64,000 nucleotides of DNA from Maylandia zebra (Eukaryota; Chordata; Actinopteri; Cichliformes; Cichlidae). The first letter of the stretch is position 1. Each line of letters opens with the position of its first letter. The translations under genes and the position numbers were made by a program. Of the stretch, positions 1-12,192 are shown piece after piece. The stretch lies in assembly GCF_041146795.1 (NCBI RefSeq), contig NC_135175.1, positions 32,302,136 to 32,366,135 on the forward strand, given 5' to 3'. The notes under the pieces were generated by a model, which had not been told where the DNA came from, did no database searches, and worked only from the letters and a program-made list of their open reading frames with translations.

Positions 1-1446
1 TTTATTCGTAAATCAGGGTGGAAAATAAGTATTTGGTCAATAACAAAAATACAACTCAATACTTTGTAAAATAACCTTTGTTGGCAATAACAGAGGTCAA
101 ACGTTTACTATAGGTCTTTACCAGGTTTGCACACACAGTAGCTGGTATTTTGGCCCATTCCTCCATGCAGATCTTCTCGAGAGCAGTGATGTTTTGGGGC
201 TGTCGCCGAGCAACGCGGACTTTCAACTCCCGCCACAGATTTTCTATGGGGTTGAGGTCTGGAGACTGGCTAGGCCACTCCAGGACTTTCAAATGCTTCT
301 TACGGAGCCACTCCTTTGTTGCCCGGGCGGTGTGTTTTGGATCATTGTCATGTTGGAAGACCCAGCCTCGTTTCATCTTCAAAGTTCTCACTGATGGAAG
401 GAGGTTTTGGCTCAAAATCTCACGATACATGGCCCCATTCATTCTGTCCTTAACACGGATCAGTCGTCCTGTCCCCTTGGCAGAAAAACAGCCCCATAGC
501 ATGATGTTTCCACCCCCATGCTTCACAGTAGGTATGGTGTTCTTGGGATGCAACTCCGTATTCTTCTTCCTCCAAACACGACGAGTTGAGTTTATACCAA
601 AAAGTTCTACTTTGGTTTCATCTGACCACATGACATTCTCCCAATCCTCTGCTGTATCATCCATGTGCTCTCTGGCAAACTTCAGACGGGCCTGGACATG
701 CACTGGCTTCAGCAGCGGAACACGTCTGGCACTGCGGGATTTGATTCCCTGCCGTTGTAGTGTGTTACTGATGGTGACCTTTGTTACTTTGGTCCCAGCT
801 CTCTGCAGGTCATTCACCAGGTCCCCCCGTGTGGTTCTGGGATCTTTGCTCACCGTTCTCATGATCATTTTGACCCCACGGGATGAGATCTTGCGTGGAG
901 CCCCAGATGGAGGGAGATTATCAGTGGTCTTGTATGTCTTCCATTTTCTGATGATTGCTCCCACAGTTGATTTTTTCACACCAAGCTGCTTGCCTATTGT
1001 AGATTCACTCTTCCCAGTCTGGTGCAGGTCTACAATACTTTTCCTGGTGTCCTTCGAAAGCTCTTTGGTCTTGGCCATGGCGGAGTTTGGAGTCTGACTG
1101 TTTGAGGCTGTGGACAGGTGTCTTTTATACAGATGATGAGTTCAAACAGGTGCCATTCATACAGGTAACGAGTGGGGGACAGAAAAGCGTCTTACAGAAG
1201 ACGTTACAGGTCTGTGAGAGCCAGAGATTTTCCATGTTTGAGGTGACCAAATACTTATTTTCCACCCTAATTTACGAATAAATTCTTTACAAATCCTACC
1301 ATGTGAATTCATGGATTTTTTTTTTCACATTCTGTTTCTCACAGTTGAAGTGTACCTCTGGTGCAAATTACTGACCTCTGTCATCATTTTAAGTGGGGGA
1401 ACTTGCACAATCGGTGGCTGACTAAATACTTTTTTGCCCCACTGTA
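1..1446 (-). mobile_element. Tc1/mariner element, one end cut by window edge
   Basis: A Tc1-type DNA transposon on the minus strand. Its inner end is complete: a long terminal repeat ends with ...gccccactg followed by TA at 1445-1446. The other end lies outside the window, so about 160 bases are missing when compared with the full copy at 15672-17274. Terminal repeats are about 200 bp. It sits in the intron before the last LRR exon of the NLR gene. The two copies are almost identical, which suggests recent activity. Confidence 0.93.
56..1078 (-). CDS. Tc1-type transposase, full-length open frame
   Basis: A 340-residue transposase that would cut and paste the surrounding element at TA sites. 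The N-terminus has a paired-like helix-turn-helix (about residues 5-50, [10 protein letters not shown]) followed by a second DNA-binding helix region to about 120. The catalytic domain shows DD34E: D153 in WSDETK, D244 in [10 protein letters not shown] and E279 in NPIENLW. It also has the glycine-rich box [10 protein letters not shown]. The frame is uninterrupted and of normal family length. It differs from the copy at 16037-17059 at only about four residues (for example A41 here, V there). It is a transposon gene, not a host gene. Confidence 0.93.
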   Translation of the reverse strand: MAKTKELSKDTRKSIVDLHQTGKSESTIGKQLGVKKSTVGAIIRKWKTYKTTDNLPPSGAPRKISSRGVKMIMRTVSKDPRTTRGDLVNDLQRAGTKVTKVTISNTLQRQGIKSRSARRVPLLKPVHVQARLKFAREHMDDTAEDWENVMWSDETKVELFGINSTRRVWRKKNTELHPKNTIPTVKHGGGNIMLWGCFSAKGTGRLIRVKDRMNGAMYREILSQNLLPSVRTLKMKRGWVFQHDNDPKHTARATKEWLRKKHLKVLEWPSQSPDLNPIENLWRELKVRVARRQPQNITALEKICMEEWAKIPATVCANLVKTYSKRLTSVIANKGYFTKY

Positions 1447-1706
1447 TCTCAATGACACTTATGGCATCATATTTTACCAACAGAGTCTTTTGCTCTCCCT
1501 GTAGTTCTTGGATCAAAATAGTTCCTAGAGTTTCTGAACATAGATGTGCGTCATTACACAATTTAAGACAACTGGTGTTATCTGTCTAAATTATCACATA
1601 TAAATAAAGCTAAACTGAAGTGAATGAATAGATGGCTGTGTATCACAAAAAGAAAAAAGCTTCAGTGAAGTGTTCACAGATGGATTGTTGTTTTTTGTGT
1701 CTTCAG

Positions 1707-3322
1707 TCTGTCAGGCTGTCTGATCACAGAGCAAGGATGTATTTCTCTGGCTTCAGCTCTGAGCGCCAACCCCTCCCATCTGAAAGAGCTGGATCTGAGC
1801 TATAATGATCCAGGAGACTCAGGAATGGAGCTGTTGTTAAGTGGACTGAAGGATCCATGTTGGAAACTAGACACTTTAAGGTATGAGGAGAATGTTTAAC
1901 AGTGGAGGAAACATTTTCTGTGTCCTCGCTTTGTTTCTGTTTGTTTCATAAAGATATGACCTGAGCAATCACAAATGCAGGGACATTTTTTTCTTTGCTC
2001 ACAACAGAAACGTTAGTCGAGTTTACCAGTAATGACGTATTTATGCTGAAGGCTGTAAATCAGCAATCGATGCCTGTGATCTTTGGGCCCTCAGGCATGA
2101 AAATGATTGCATGATCTCAGGAACATGCTGACATTGTCTCTGAGGCAAAACTAATTTTAAACGGACTGATATTATATGGCCTAAGGCCTGCAAAAAAATC
2201 AGTAAATACCAATAAAAGGTCACAGAGTGATTAATGTTCTCTGTAATTTTAAAGCAAACAAGAAGAGGACAGAATAAAAACTGATAACTGAGTGCAGTAT
2301 CTGCAATGAACATATGAGTATGCTAGTAAAGGACATATATGGGTTATTCAGTGCTGACTTAAGCAGCACCTCAATAAAAGTAATGAATCAGGGTAGCAAA
2401 AGGATCTTGATGATATTCTCTTCACTTATTATCATACTATCAATACAGTGCTCAGCAAAATTGTTGAACCAAGGTTTGACGTTATGGATTTACTGCTATG
2501 AAAAATAATCGAACAACTGCCTCAAAGAACTGAAAATCCATTAAAGTGTCTTTGTGAAAAAGTTGGACTGTGTGTGCATGCTGAAAGACGGCGGTCTGAC
2601 CCCTCTCCTCCTCTCAGGGTGGAGCCGGCTGGAGTCCGATGGTTGAGACCAGACGGTCTGAGGAAGTGTAAGTTTTTAACATTCATAAAAACAAAGCGGC
2701 ACAGAAACTGTTGCATCACTCAGTCACATCTTTGATGTCATCAAAACGACAACATTGTTGTTTGTTGTCTCCACCAGATTCCTGTCAACTCACAATCGAC
2801 ACAAACACAATAAATAAATACCTCAAACTGTCCGACAACAACAGGAAGGTGACACAGGTGAAGGAGGTTCAGTCATATCCTGATTATCCAGACAGATTTG
2901 ATTACTGGTATCAGCTGCTGTGTACAGATGGTCTGACTGGTCGCTGTTACTGGGAGGTTGAGTGGACTGGAGGGATCGATATATCAGTGAGTTACAGAGG
3001 AATTGAAAGGAAAGGCGACAGCAAAGACTGCGTGTTTGGAAGGAACGATCAGTCCTGGAGACTGGAATGCTACAGCGATGGTCGCCCTCGTTCTGTGTGG
3101 CACAATAACGGAAGCATGTCTTCCTCCTACTCCTCCTCCACGTCTTCTGCCTCTAACAGAGTAGCCGTGTACGTGGACTGTCCTGCTGGCATTCTGTCCT
3201 TCTACAGAGTCTCCTCTGACACTCTGATTCACCTCCACACCTTTAACACCACATTCACTGAACCTATTTATCCTGGATTTGGTTTCAATCCTAATGCATC
3301 AGTGTCTCTGTGTCCTGTTTAG
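1707..3322 (+). CDS. NLR family protein, C-terminal exons (LRR and B30.2), partial
   Basis: The 3' end of a fish-specific NACHT-LRR receptor (NLRC3/NLRP12-like with a B30.2 tail), a family of cytosolic immune sensors. Three exons are visible: 1707-1880 (174 bp, one LRR exon with LKELDLSYND), 2618-2667 (50 bp linker, VEPAGVRWLRPDGLRKY) and 2778-3322 (PRY/SPRY domain, ending in a stop). The phases fit: ag|g joins exons 1 and 2, and t|at joins exons 2 and 3, giving Y-S-C-Q-L-T. The B30.2 exon shows LKLSDNNRKVT, RCYWEVEW and YPGFGFNP, as is usual for this family. The FISNA/NACHT exons and earlier LRRs must lie before base 1. A Tc1 element sits in the preceding intron. I see no break in the part present. 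Confidence 0.88.
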
Positions 3323-5485
3323 TATGAAGAAGCTCCTCCTGTTAGAGAAACACAACTGTTTTCTGTCTCTTTCACTCAGAAATGTGTTCTCAGATTCATC
3401 GACTGTTCTAAATAATTTATTTTAAACGTCTTCCTCTAAACGAAGACGCTTTGTTGTTTTCTGTCATTTTCTAGTGAAAAGCTTCAGTAAATATCAGTAT
3501 GTTGTGTTTTCATGATTTAGTTTTTGTCATCTGTAGATAAGACAAAATGTGATACTGGAAAGGAACCACTGAGCTGCAGGGATTTGTTTACAACTGTCCA
3601 GTGACCACAAGTGAGCCTGTAGTCAGGTTTGGCCTCATTTCATCCATATTTACTGACTGTTAAAATAATGAAATAACAACAAGATTACAACTTGTCTGTG
3701 GTTACATTTGAGGAATTAAATTATATAATTATATAAGCTACATTAAAGTAGCTGTCTAGATTGCACAGTCTTTAATTTAATTATTTAGTTTTTGTTTTGT
3801 TTTATTTAGTAGTACAAATTTTACAAAAAAAATAATACAATTACGGGGGGGAATTTGGGGAGTTATGAAGTCTGAAAAAAGAAATTATTTTTAAAAAGTA
3901 AAAAAGAAAAACATTAGTAGATTTAACTTGATCCTTTTTTAACACTGGTGCAGCAGCAGCATAATGACTGAGATCAAATGCATTTTTCTGACTTTTCTGT
4001 GGAGTCTTGTATTATGAACAAACAGTGCTCATGAAAAAATAGTATGAAGAAGATAGATTTAGAGATGTGTGTAATTTATTTTGTCATGAACTGATTGGTC
4101 TGTCAGTATCACTGGAAAAAACTGCAGAGACTTACTTCACCTCGGTAATTTAATTCACTGAAATTAACTGAATCTGCAGCATCATCTCACTGTTTAAAAA
4201 TTATCATGTGACCGAGTCTTTCTTACAGAAAAAAGTAGTCAGCACAACAAAAACAAGAGATGTAGATTATTTGTAATGTGTATTAAATAAAATAAAATAA
4301 TGTGTTTGTCACAGTTAAGTTTAACTAAAGCAGCAGACATTTTAAATTTTCTTTTTTTCACGTTTTAAAACAAAAATCCGACTCCCATCTAGCCGGGCTC
4401 CCCAACCTGCAGGGTTGATGGCAGATGATAGAACTACTCACTGTCCTTCTGCCTTCACATCAGTGAATTTTAAAGGTTCTTCTGCGAGGACCTGCAAAAC
4501 TCCTTGATGGAGTTTGATCCTGAGCAGCTAAACTTTAAACTGTCTTTTAATAGATGTTGTATATTTTTAGTGACATCTTCTGGTTGAAAGTTTGCTACAA
4601 CACCCAGCAGTTCAGCTCACATACAAACCTCAAGCACTCTTAAACTTGAGTAATAAAATGAAAGAATAAATATATGAATTTTGTATTTTAGCAATAAGTA
4701 AATGTTATTTTTTTGCACACTCAGTCACCTAAATCACCTCTTTCCTCCCAATTCTGATTCTCAGTTTGAACTTTAGCAGGTTGTGATGGCCATGTCTATG
4801 TGCCTAAATGCATTGATTTGCTGCCATATGATTGGCTGATAAGATATTTGCATTCATGAGCAGTTGAATAGGTGTACTTAACAGAGTGGCTGGTGATTGA
4901 ATATTATACGTGATTTTGGTGTGCAGTTGTGAATCGATTTACTAAAAAACTACAAAAAGCATGACATGATTCTCTTGCACTGTTGCTCATGCTGGTTTAT
5001 GAAAATGATATTTATTGATTAACATAATGTGATCTGCACTTGTGATTTGAATGCACTGAAAAGGTTTACCTACAAAGCTATGCTGGATCAGTAATCACAG
5101 GCACTCGGGAGTCCTACCTTTTTTTTTGTATAAATGAAATCAATGTTTTTAGTGTTTAGCGTGTGCGCATGTGTGAGGGGAGGACAGTTGCACTTGAATC
5201 CTGGATTGTGAGAGCAGCTAAAATAAAGAAAGACGCAGTAAAAGGTTTGGTAGCATTTCAGAGAATGACTCTTCCTGTGAAAAGTTGATGATTGACAAGT
5301 CATTCTTTTCTTCTTACCACACCTAGCTATTTCAAACACTTCCCTGAGTCATAGTTTGAAGACACTTGACAGCGTCACAAGCAAACAAACAAGCTCGATG
5401 AGTTTTGTTATGAGCTAGTAACATGTTGGTTCTTTTTTCAAACACTGATGAAGTAACAGGGAGGCAACTAGAACTGAACGAGCTA
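3323..5485. other. Intergenic spacer, NLR to Ig array
   Basis: AT-rich sequence with no open gene. The only gene-like trace is the relic signal-peptide exon at 3964. I recognise no transposon with clear ends here. Confidence 0.6.
3964..4017 (+). pseudogene. Relic signal-peptide exon of an hhla2-like paralog
   Basis: The frame from ATG 3964 reads MTEIKCIFLTFLWSLVL and then stops. It lines up with the first exons of the array genes ([15 protein letters not shown]). There is no GT donor at the expected place, and no Ig exon follows before the next relic at 5486. I read this as the remnant of a lost paralog or an abandoned first exon. Confidence 0.6.
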
Positions 5486-5546
5486 ATGACTGGGATCAAG
5501 TCCATCGTGTTTTTGACCATCCTGAACTGTCGGTGGATAAAAGGAG
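5486..5546 (+). pseudogene. Second relic signal-peptide exon
   Basis: ATG 5486 opens MTGIKSIVFLTILNCRWIKG, clearly homologous to the signal exons of the array. The donor that is ggag|gtgagtgag in the working genes reads ggagttgagtgag here, so the GT is lost. It lies only about 240 bases before the first exon of gene A, so it is either a lost neighbour gene or an old alternative first exon of A. Confidence 0.65.
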
Positions 5547-5787
5547 TTGAGTGAGGTGTTATCTTATGCGTACATATGCATAATACCTTATTCTAACCAT
5601 TATAACTAACCATTATCATGGTAGTTATTATGAATGGATCTAAACATACCAGGAAACAATATGGCAGGCTAAAGAGAAACAGTTCATTCTGTGGGCGTGG
5701 AGGCAGAAATCTAGAACGCCAAAACTACATGTTCTAAGAGAGACTTCTTTTTTCTTCTGTTATGAAGTTTGATTCAGCAGCAGGAAT

Positions 5788-8358
5788 ATGGAACTGAGCA
5801 GGATAATCGGGATCAAGTGTGTTGTTCTGGCTTTTCTGTGGACTCTTACAAATGGAGGTGAGTGAGGCTGCCATGACCGTCATTAACACAGGTGTGTTTC
5901 GGGTCATGGTGGTTTTTATTCAAAGAAAAAATGAACATGCCAGAAAATTAGACAAGGATTTTGAATTACAATAAGAAATGTATTAATATTTTGTTTGTAC
6001 TCCTCAGAAAGTTTACATAGATGGTTGTCTGAAGGAGGTTTTTTTTACTTTGATGTTGCTTGACTAGTATTTTGTCTAGAAATCCAGTCTTCTGTTATGT
6101 TCCGTTATATAAACTTTAATGGCAGAAATTTCAGAGATATTTGTGCCCAAAGACTTTTTTTTCTCACATTTGTGTTATTTTGTATGTGCATCATTCATTA
6201 AGAGATGCCAGTGAGACTATGCTATGATGCATAGTTCAGATATGTGACACTGACAAAAGACAGAAGACCAAGCTGGAGCTGGAACAGTTGAAGATTTTTG
6301 TTGGCAGTGACCCGGATGGACAAGACAAGAAAAGGGTACATCAGACGCTTAGGTTGACACAACGTTAGAGACTCAAGTCTGAGATGGTTTGGACACATGT
6401 AGAGGAGGGATAGTGGGTATATTGGACAAGCGATGTTGAATATGGAGCTGCCAGGCAGGAAGAAAAGAGAATGAACATAGAGAAGGTTCACAGATGTAGA
6501 GAGAGAACATTCAAAGGAAGATGTGGAGGATATGGTGAGACAGAAGCAAAGAGAGCAGCTGAAAGAATCATTATCTATTCATCAAATTTGGAAAATCCTT
6601 GCGATTGATCTCTTGTGCATCATTTTTGACGTGTAACTAAATTTTAAACACTTAAGATAACGTTTTTTTGAATAGTGATTTGCTACAAAGTCCGAGTTCC
6701 TATTCACCTACTGTGTTAGTGTAAACTTCAAAAATGGCATCACATGAGAAATGTAGTTTTTGAATTTGACCTTCATGCCGGCGTGCATTCCAGCTGTCAC
6801 ATACTTTTGTTTTCTGTGTGGGAAAATGTGGAGTATGTAATGTTGCTACCAGAGTGACACATCTTTCAGCTATATCAGACTCAAACAGCATTGTGTTTAT
6901 ATTCAAGCAACCAGCTTGGTTTTGTATTTTCATAGTGTTTAATGTGGACACCAGGTTTTACTGGTGGAAAAACTAACTATTTTTAATTTAATTGTTGGAT
7001 TTCAGAGAAATGTCCTCTAAGTTGAACTGTGTTGGGTGTCTCTTTGTGTTGCAGATACTGAGGTGTCCTGTGTTTTCCAGGAAAGTTGCATCTTACCCTG
7101 CAGTTTCCTGGGTAGCACTGATGCAGTTATTAGCTGGAGTCTGCTAAAGGCAAGACATGTTTCCATCCTCTCCTACAACTCCAAACAACACCAGCTTACA
7201 CAACAGGATGAGCATTTTAGAGGCCGGGCATCATTATTCAAAGACCAGATATCCAACGGAAACGCCTCACTCCAGCTGACATCAGTGGAGTTTCAAGATG
7301 AAGGCAGATACAAATGTGCAACAGGGGGAAACAATGATTCATTTATCAGCCTAAAAGTGGACGGTACGAGAAACATACAGAAAACACAAGACACTTTTTT
7401 TTTACTATATATTTGCATGAAGATATATAGCAATCTTTGTCTTATAAACAAAAAACATTTCAAGACAAAATAATTTTTTTAGAGTGAATAATTCATAAAG
7501 TATATTTTTTATGGCAGCTCCAGTCCGTGAGGTCAACATTGAGAAGGCAGAAAACAGGATCACCTGCAGCTCTGAGGGGATCTACCCCGAACCTCTGCTC
7601 ACCTGGTCCACCAGCCGTCAAACCGTCTTCAGGAGCACAACCATAGTCCAGCAGAGTGGACCGAACGGAGAACTTTATAACATTAAGAGTTCTGTCATAT
7701 TCCCTGACACCAAACATGACTTCACTGATATGACCTACAGCTGCACTGTCACCACTCGCAGCAACAACAAAACAGCCATTTTGTCAAACCGCAACCTGAA
7801 AGAAGGTAAGTGTGTTTTAAGATTTGTGGTCAGTCAGTCAGACTTTTACCAACCAAATAAAAAAAATGTTCTGCAAAAATCTTCAGAATTTTTTATTAAC
7901 AAAATACATATAATAGTTATTTATAGTTATTTATATTGATTATTAAATAAGTAAAATCAACACTTTTCATTTGTGTATGTGCGTGTCTGTGTGTGTTTGC
8001 TACAGGCATCGCTAAAGCCATGGTGGCAGGCGTCATCATGATTGCGGTAATCTTAGGCCTGATACCGATATGCTGCAATAAATTTAACAGTAAGGTAAAG
8101 ACAAACAAACAGATATCAGGAAGGGTATCTACTTCTGAAATTTGGGGATCTGTTGTGTTGATGTGTTGAATTAATAATGCAACATTTTAGATGCACCAGA
8201 GCTGCTCAGTGCCAATGAGTGTGCTGCCTACAGTGGAAACAGGATCAATGGAGTTACAGGTACAGACAGGCACAGATGTTGCAATGAGCCCCCTTAATCT
8301 GACCAAACTTTACTTAGAACGTCCAAAATTTAATTCAAGCCATTTTAATTCTTTAAAA

Positions 8359-8389
<31 letters not shown>

Positions 8390-9063
8390 TAAAAAACCCT
8401 TTCGTTTCTTTTGCTTTTTTTTTTTTTTACCTTTTCAACTATGTTTCTGTAATGTTTGAAGTGTATATGGTAATCTAAATTCTAAACCATATTCTGTTTT
8501 AAAAAAAAAATAGTCCAACGTTGATCTTTTTTTCTTATAAAAATGAAACAAAATCCTAAAATAATGTATTTCTATGCTTTAACCCAACATGTGCAAGTTC
8601 AAAGGCAAAAGAGTAACAACACAGTGGAAGTATTTTAAAATGTTTAAAGTCATATGAAAAGGAAAACGTGCAACCCTTTAAAAATGATATTAAACTTATA
8701 CAAAACCCTTTTTAGTACATGATTTAATAGCTGTACTACTTGCTATAGAACTAATATAAACTCTTGGATGACAAACTCTTCTTCAGTCCCATCAGGCTCA
8801 GCAGGTTCCTGATGCTGCAGAAATATCAAGTCAACTCGATTTGGTCCTGACAGAAAAAACTTCAGAGGAACTGAAAACACTGAGCGCTCCTGGGTAAATC
8901 TCTCTCTCGCCCGCTCTTTTTAATCCAGCGTATCTTTGGTTTGCTTTTTTGTTTATTCTTAATGTATTTCAGGACAGAATTCTTTATAATTTCATTTTGC
9001 AGTCACGACCATGAGGGAGATGATTTATTACCAAAGGCAGCGGCAGAACCCACAGAAATGTGA
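5788..9063 (+). CDS. Gene A: hhla2-like IgV-IgC membrane protein
   Basis: Predicted exons: 5788-5857, 7055-7363, 7518-7805, 8006-8094, 8191-8259, 8787-8893, 9003-9063. Together they give one open frame of 330 residues with GT-AG sites throughout. Layout: signal peptide 1-23, IgV 24-126 (C-x5-C-x3-C, DEGRYKCA), IgC about 127-222 ([24 protein letters not shown]), transmembrane about 228-248, then an unusually long cytoplasmic tail of about 80 residues from three exons with no tyrosine motif. It is the most divergent member: the C-strand reads VISW where the others have VIHW. The role inferred from B7/HHLA2 relatives is a cell-surface ligand for lymphocyte receptors. Intron 1 holds a LINE remnant. 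The third tail exon has two in-frame acceptors (8787 or 8796). Confidence 0.8.
6250..6600 (+). repeat. LINE remnant (3' end of a pol gene)
   Basis: The + strand frames give SLRWFGHM, RRDSGYIGQAML and MELPGRKKRE, matching the conserved LRWFGHVxRR...GRPxxRF tail of many fish non-LTR retrotransposon polyproteins. It is short, decayed and lies in intron 1 of gene A. Confidence 0.6.
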
Positions 9064-9366
9064 ATCCTGTAGAAACACGGCCTCAGACAACGTGACCTCT
9101 CCATTTATTAAATGATTTTTAAATGTATCTGTTAAATGTACCTGAGTCAGTATCATTAAATGATGCTGATACACTCTGATGTCTTTTCTGTTCTCCATCA
9201 GTGACACTAATGCTCACTTTGCACATGTTGGTGAAGTTCTTTGATATTTTGAGGTTGAGATTACAGCGTATGGTTCCTCCTCTACCTCATCTACTCGATA
9301 AAATGATACAAAATAATTAAGCAGAAAGAAAATGTCACTCATTATATTTCATGACACATAAATTAT

Positions 9367-9723
9367 GTGGCACGGTGGTTAGCACTGTTGCTGCAAAGCA
9401 AGAAGGTCCTGAGTTCAATTCCACCAACAGGCCGAGGTCGTGTGGAGTTTGCATGTTCTCCCCGTGTTTGCGTGGGTTCCCTCCGGGTACTCCGGCTTCC
9501 TCCCACCGTCCAAAGACATGCAGCTTGTGGGGATAGGTTAATTGAATAATCCAAATTACCACTAGGAGTGAATGTGCGAGTGAATGGTTGTCTGTCCCTG
9601 TGTGTTAGCCCTGCGACAGACTGGCGACCTGTCCAGGGTGTACCCCGCCTCTCGCCCTCTGACAGCTGGGATAGGCTCTGGCAATCCTGAAAAGGATAAG
9701 TGGAAGCGAATGGATGGATGGAT
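9367..9723 (+). repeat. tRNA-derived SINE-like element with ATGG tail
   Basis: It begins with a tRNA-like A-box/B-box head (gtggttagcactgttgc ... gagttcaattccacc), continues with the conserved body gtttgcatgttctcccc and ctccgggtactccggcttcc, and ends in a (atgg)n tail at about 9711-9723. This is a very common teleost interspersed repeat. It lies just downstream of gene A. Confidence 0.7.
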
Positions 9724-11094
9724 AAATTAAAATGTTTACTTGTATAGTAGTTTTAGTTGGGGTTTTTTTGTTTTATTAAAAAACACAGTTTTGAAATCTG
9801 GAGGTTGTAAGCAGCACGTCTTCAGTGTTTTGTAAAAACATTCACAAATATTAAATGTTTAAGACCTGACTATGATTTACTGTTTTATTATTTGTTGAAA
9901 ACTTACTTGCTTTTCTTACTGCTAATGTTTTTAGGGACTGTCACATGGTGTTTGTTGTTAATGCACCTTTTGGTGATCTACACCTTCATATAGTGACTTT
10001 ATAAATTTTAATGTTTGCATTTAGAAGCATTAGTGCCATTTGGTTGTTCGTACTCTTACTGAGCTCATACGAGACTACAGCACTTGCAGTAAATGCAGTC
10101 ATCAATACTGAGTTTATTGTAATGCCCACCCTGCTTACAGACTGGTGAAGGCTCTCATGCTCACAGTGACACCTACACATAACCTGATGTTAAATAGCAA
10201 ATTTGGTTGTATTTAGCAAAACAAAAAAGTAAAATAAGTTTGACTTTACTAAACATATTTTTTAGTCTTAAGTACAAATTTCCTTTCTTAAAAAGTTTTC
10301 TTATTAAAAAAAATACAGTCTTGTCGAAACTTCATCTGATTCTGCATTTGGAACATTTTTTAAGTCAAGTGTAAATATGATTTTGTTTTGGAGGCTATGA
10401 AATGATCGAAGTTCAATTTAACTAAAGAATTTGAGATATAAGAATGTGCTTGCCTGTCAAACTTCAACAAACAACCATTATTCCCATAACGTGCAGGTAT
10501 TGACCTAAATGACAGAAGAAAGAAGAAGTCCAATGAACAAAAAGTAAACCTTTATTGAAGCTGAAAAAAGTCCAAAATAGCAAAAAACCAGCAAAAACAA
10601 ACAAAACCAAAAATGATATCCACAAAAACACTGAAGGGAGATAAATTGGGAGATTTGGATGGTGGAGACACGGTGGAGTCACCACCGGCTGTGAGAAGAG
10701 CTGACATACCAACTAACGGAGAACTGACACAAATAATTCACAAATAAGCTGAAAGCATGCACTGAATTCAAAACCCAAGCCAATGTCATCAACCTAACCC
10801 ATAATAAGATTTATTACTTACTCATTTAAATATTAAATTACAACAGCTGTAATCATTGACAACATAACGGGTATAATAATTTACTATCTAAGCCATTTAA
10901 ACAGGCAGAGCAGGAAGTCCACTGGGGAGGATAAAACCACCTCTTATCAACATTACAACATGCGCAGTAATCGATGCTGCAATCCTAAAGAGGCAAAGTT
11001 TGAGATTTCCTCATAGCAGCTTGCGGAGAGCTGCAACAAGTTGTGATTCTTTTTCTATGAAGCAAGAGAGCAAGAGAGGACCTGCTCTGCACTC

Positions 11095-11215
11095 TTAAAC
11101 CTTAAGAAGCACTGAAGCTTCCCATTCACCTGTTGCGTTCATGCACTGATGCTTCACAGTGCTTCATTTGCTCTAAGGTGCCATCAAGTGGACAATAAAT
11201 GTAAAACAGGCAGAG
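11095..11215. repeat. hAT-related terminal fragment
   Basis: The sequence gaagcactgaagcttcc ... tgcttcatttgctcta...aagtggac matches the left part of the element at 13439-13886 (gaagcactgaagctt ... gcttcatttgctcta). I cannot define its ends. Confidence 0.35.
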
Positions 11216-11660
11216 TGATTACAATGACACCATGGCTTTGGTGTGAATGTATGACTTAATGCTTTTTGTGAACTTCTAAATAATTCTGACCTTTTAAATA
11301 TGGTGTGTGTGTGTTTATGCTACAATAGCAGGATCAAAAGAGAAGATTAGGAAAAAAGGATGCAATGAGTTTGTGTTACTGGGTTTGTAACTGTGCTTAT
11401 GTTACTTATAAAAAGTGACTTTTAATTCATTAAAAAAGCTTTTCTTTTTCAGATGATTTCACCTGCTTTAGAAAATACTGGAGTGCAGAGATTTGTCTCA
11501 GGGAGCATGACTGGACTTGTTTTGGTTTCACCTCTTATCCAAGAGGCTTCTTCAGTTCAGGAAGTTAAGTTATCCAGCAAGTTTTTTACAAGTTCGCACA
11601 TGTCTCTCTCTCTGACACACACAACAGCAAAAGTTTGCTTACCTTGTCCTGTTTTTTTTT

Positions 11661-11694
11661 GTTTGTTTGTTTGTTTGTTTGTTTGTTTGTTTTG
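11661..11694. repeat. (GTTT)n microsatellite
   Basis: About eight perfect gttt units preceded by a T run. Confidence 0.9.
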
Positions 11695-11979
11695 AGTGCT
11701 GTTTGTTGTTAGAGTGTGTTTAGTTACAGATGCAGCAGTTTGACGCTCTTCTTCTCTCATTCACCAACCTATCCCTCACCACAGCACCCGGCATAATAAC
11801 CACTCTGATCTTAGTTTGAATAATAAAAGGAATAAAAATGTAAAAAGACAAACAGGAGGAGCCCACAGAGAGTCTACAGTGCTGCTTGGTCCTCGTCTGC
11901 AGGACTGGGGTGTCCAACCAACAGCACAGTTTGCTACCTAACATAAACAGGCTGTAAGTGACTAAATGCAATAACATAA

Positions 11980-12192
11980 TTAGAATGTGTCCATTTCTTT
12001 TTGAAGCACAGACTGAGAAGCTTCTAATATGCGCAGTTGTGACGATGAGGAGGAGGAAGCAGCACTGTTTCGTACAACAACAGCACATTTAGAAGTGAGC
12101 ATCTCCTCATCAGCTGCTGCTTTACCAGAGTTAATGAAGACTGTGTTTTTAAAGCAGGGATCGAGCAGCGCTGCCAGTGATATGATGCTCAT
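11980..12192 (-). mobile_element. hAT transposase remnant
   Basis: On the minus strand a short frame starts MSIISLAALLDPCFKNTVF, which fits the conserved LAxLLDPRFK block of hAT (ZBED-type) transposases. Flanking parts of the protein are not recoverable by eye. It is probably a decayed autonomous copy related to the nearby hAT ends. Confidence 0.5.

Noticed and set aside
150-1097. 315-residue open frame antisense to the first Tc1 transposase (and its twin at 16018-16965)
   Set aside because: It is the shadow of the transposase gene on the other strand; the sense frame has the DD34E triad.
9367-9440. Possible tRNA gene
   Set aside because: Same reason: tRNA-like head of a dispersed repeat.
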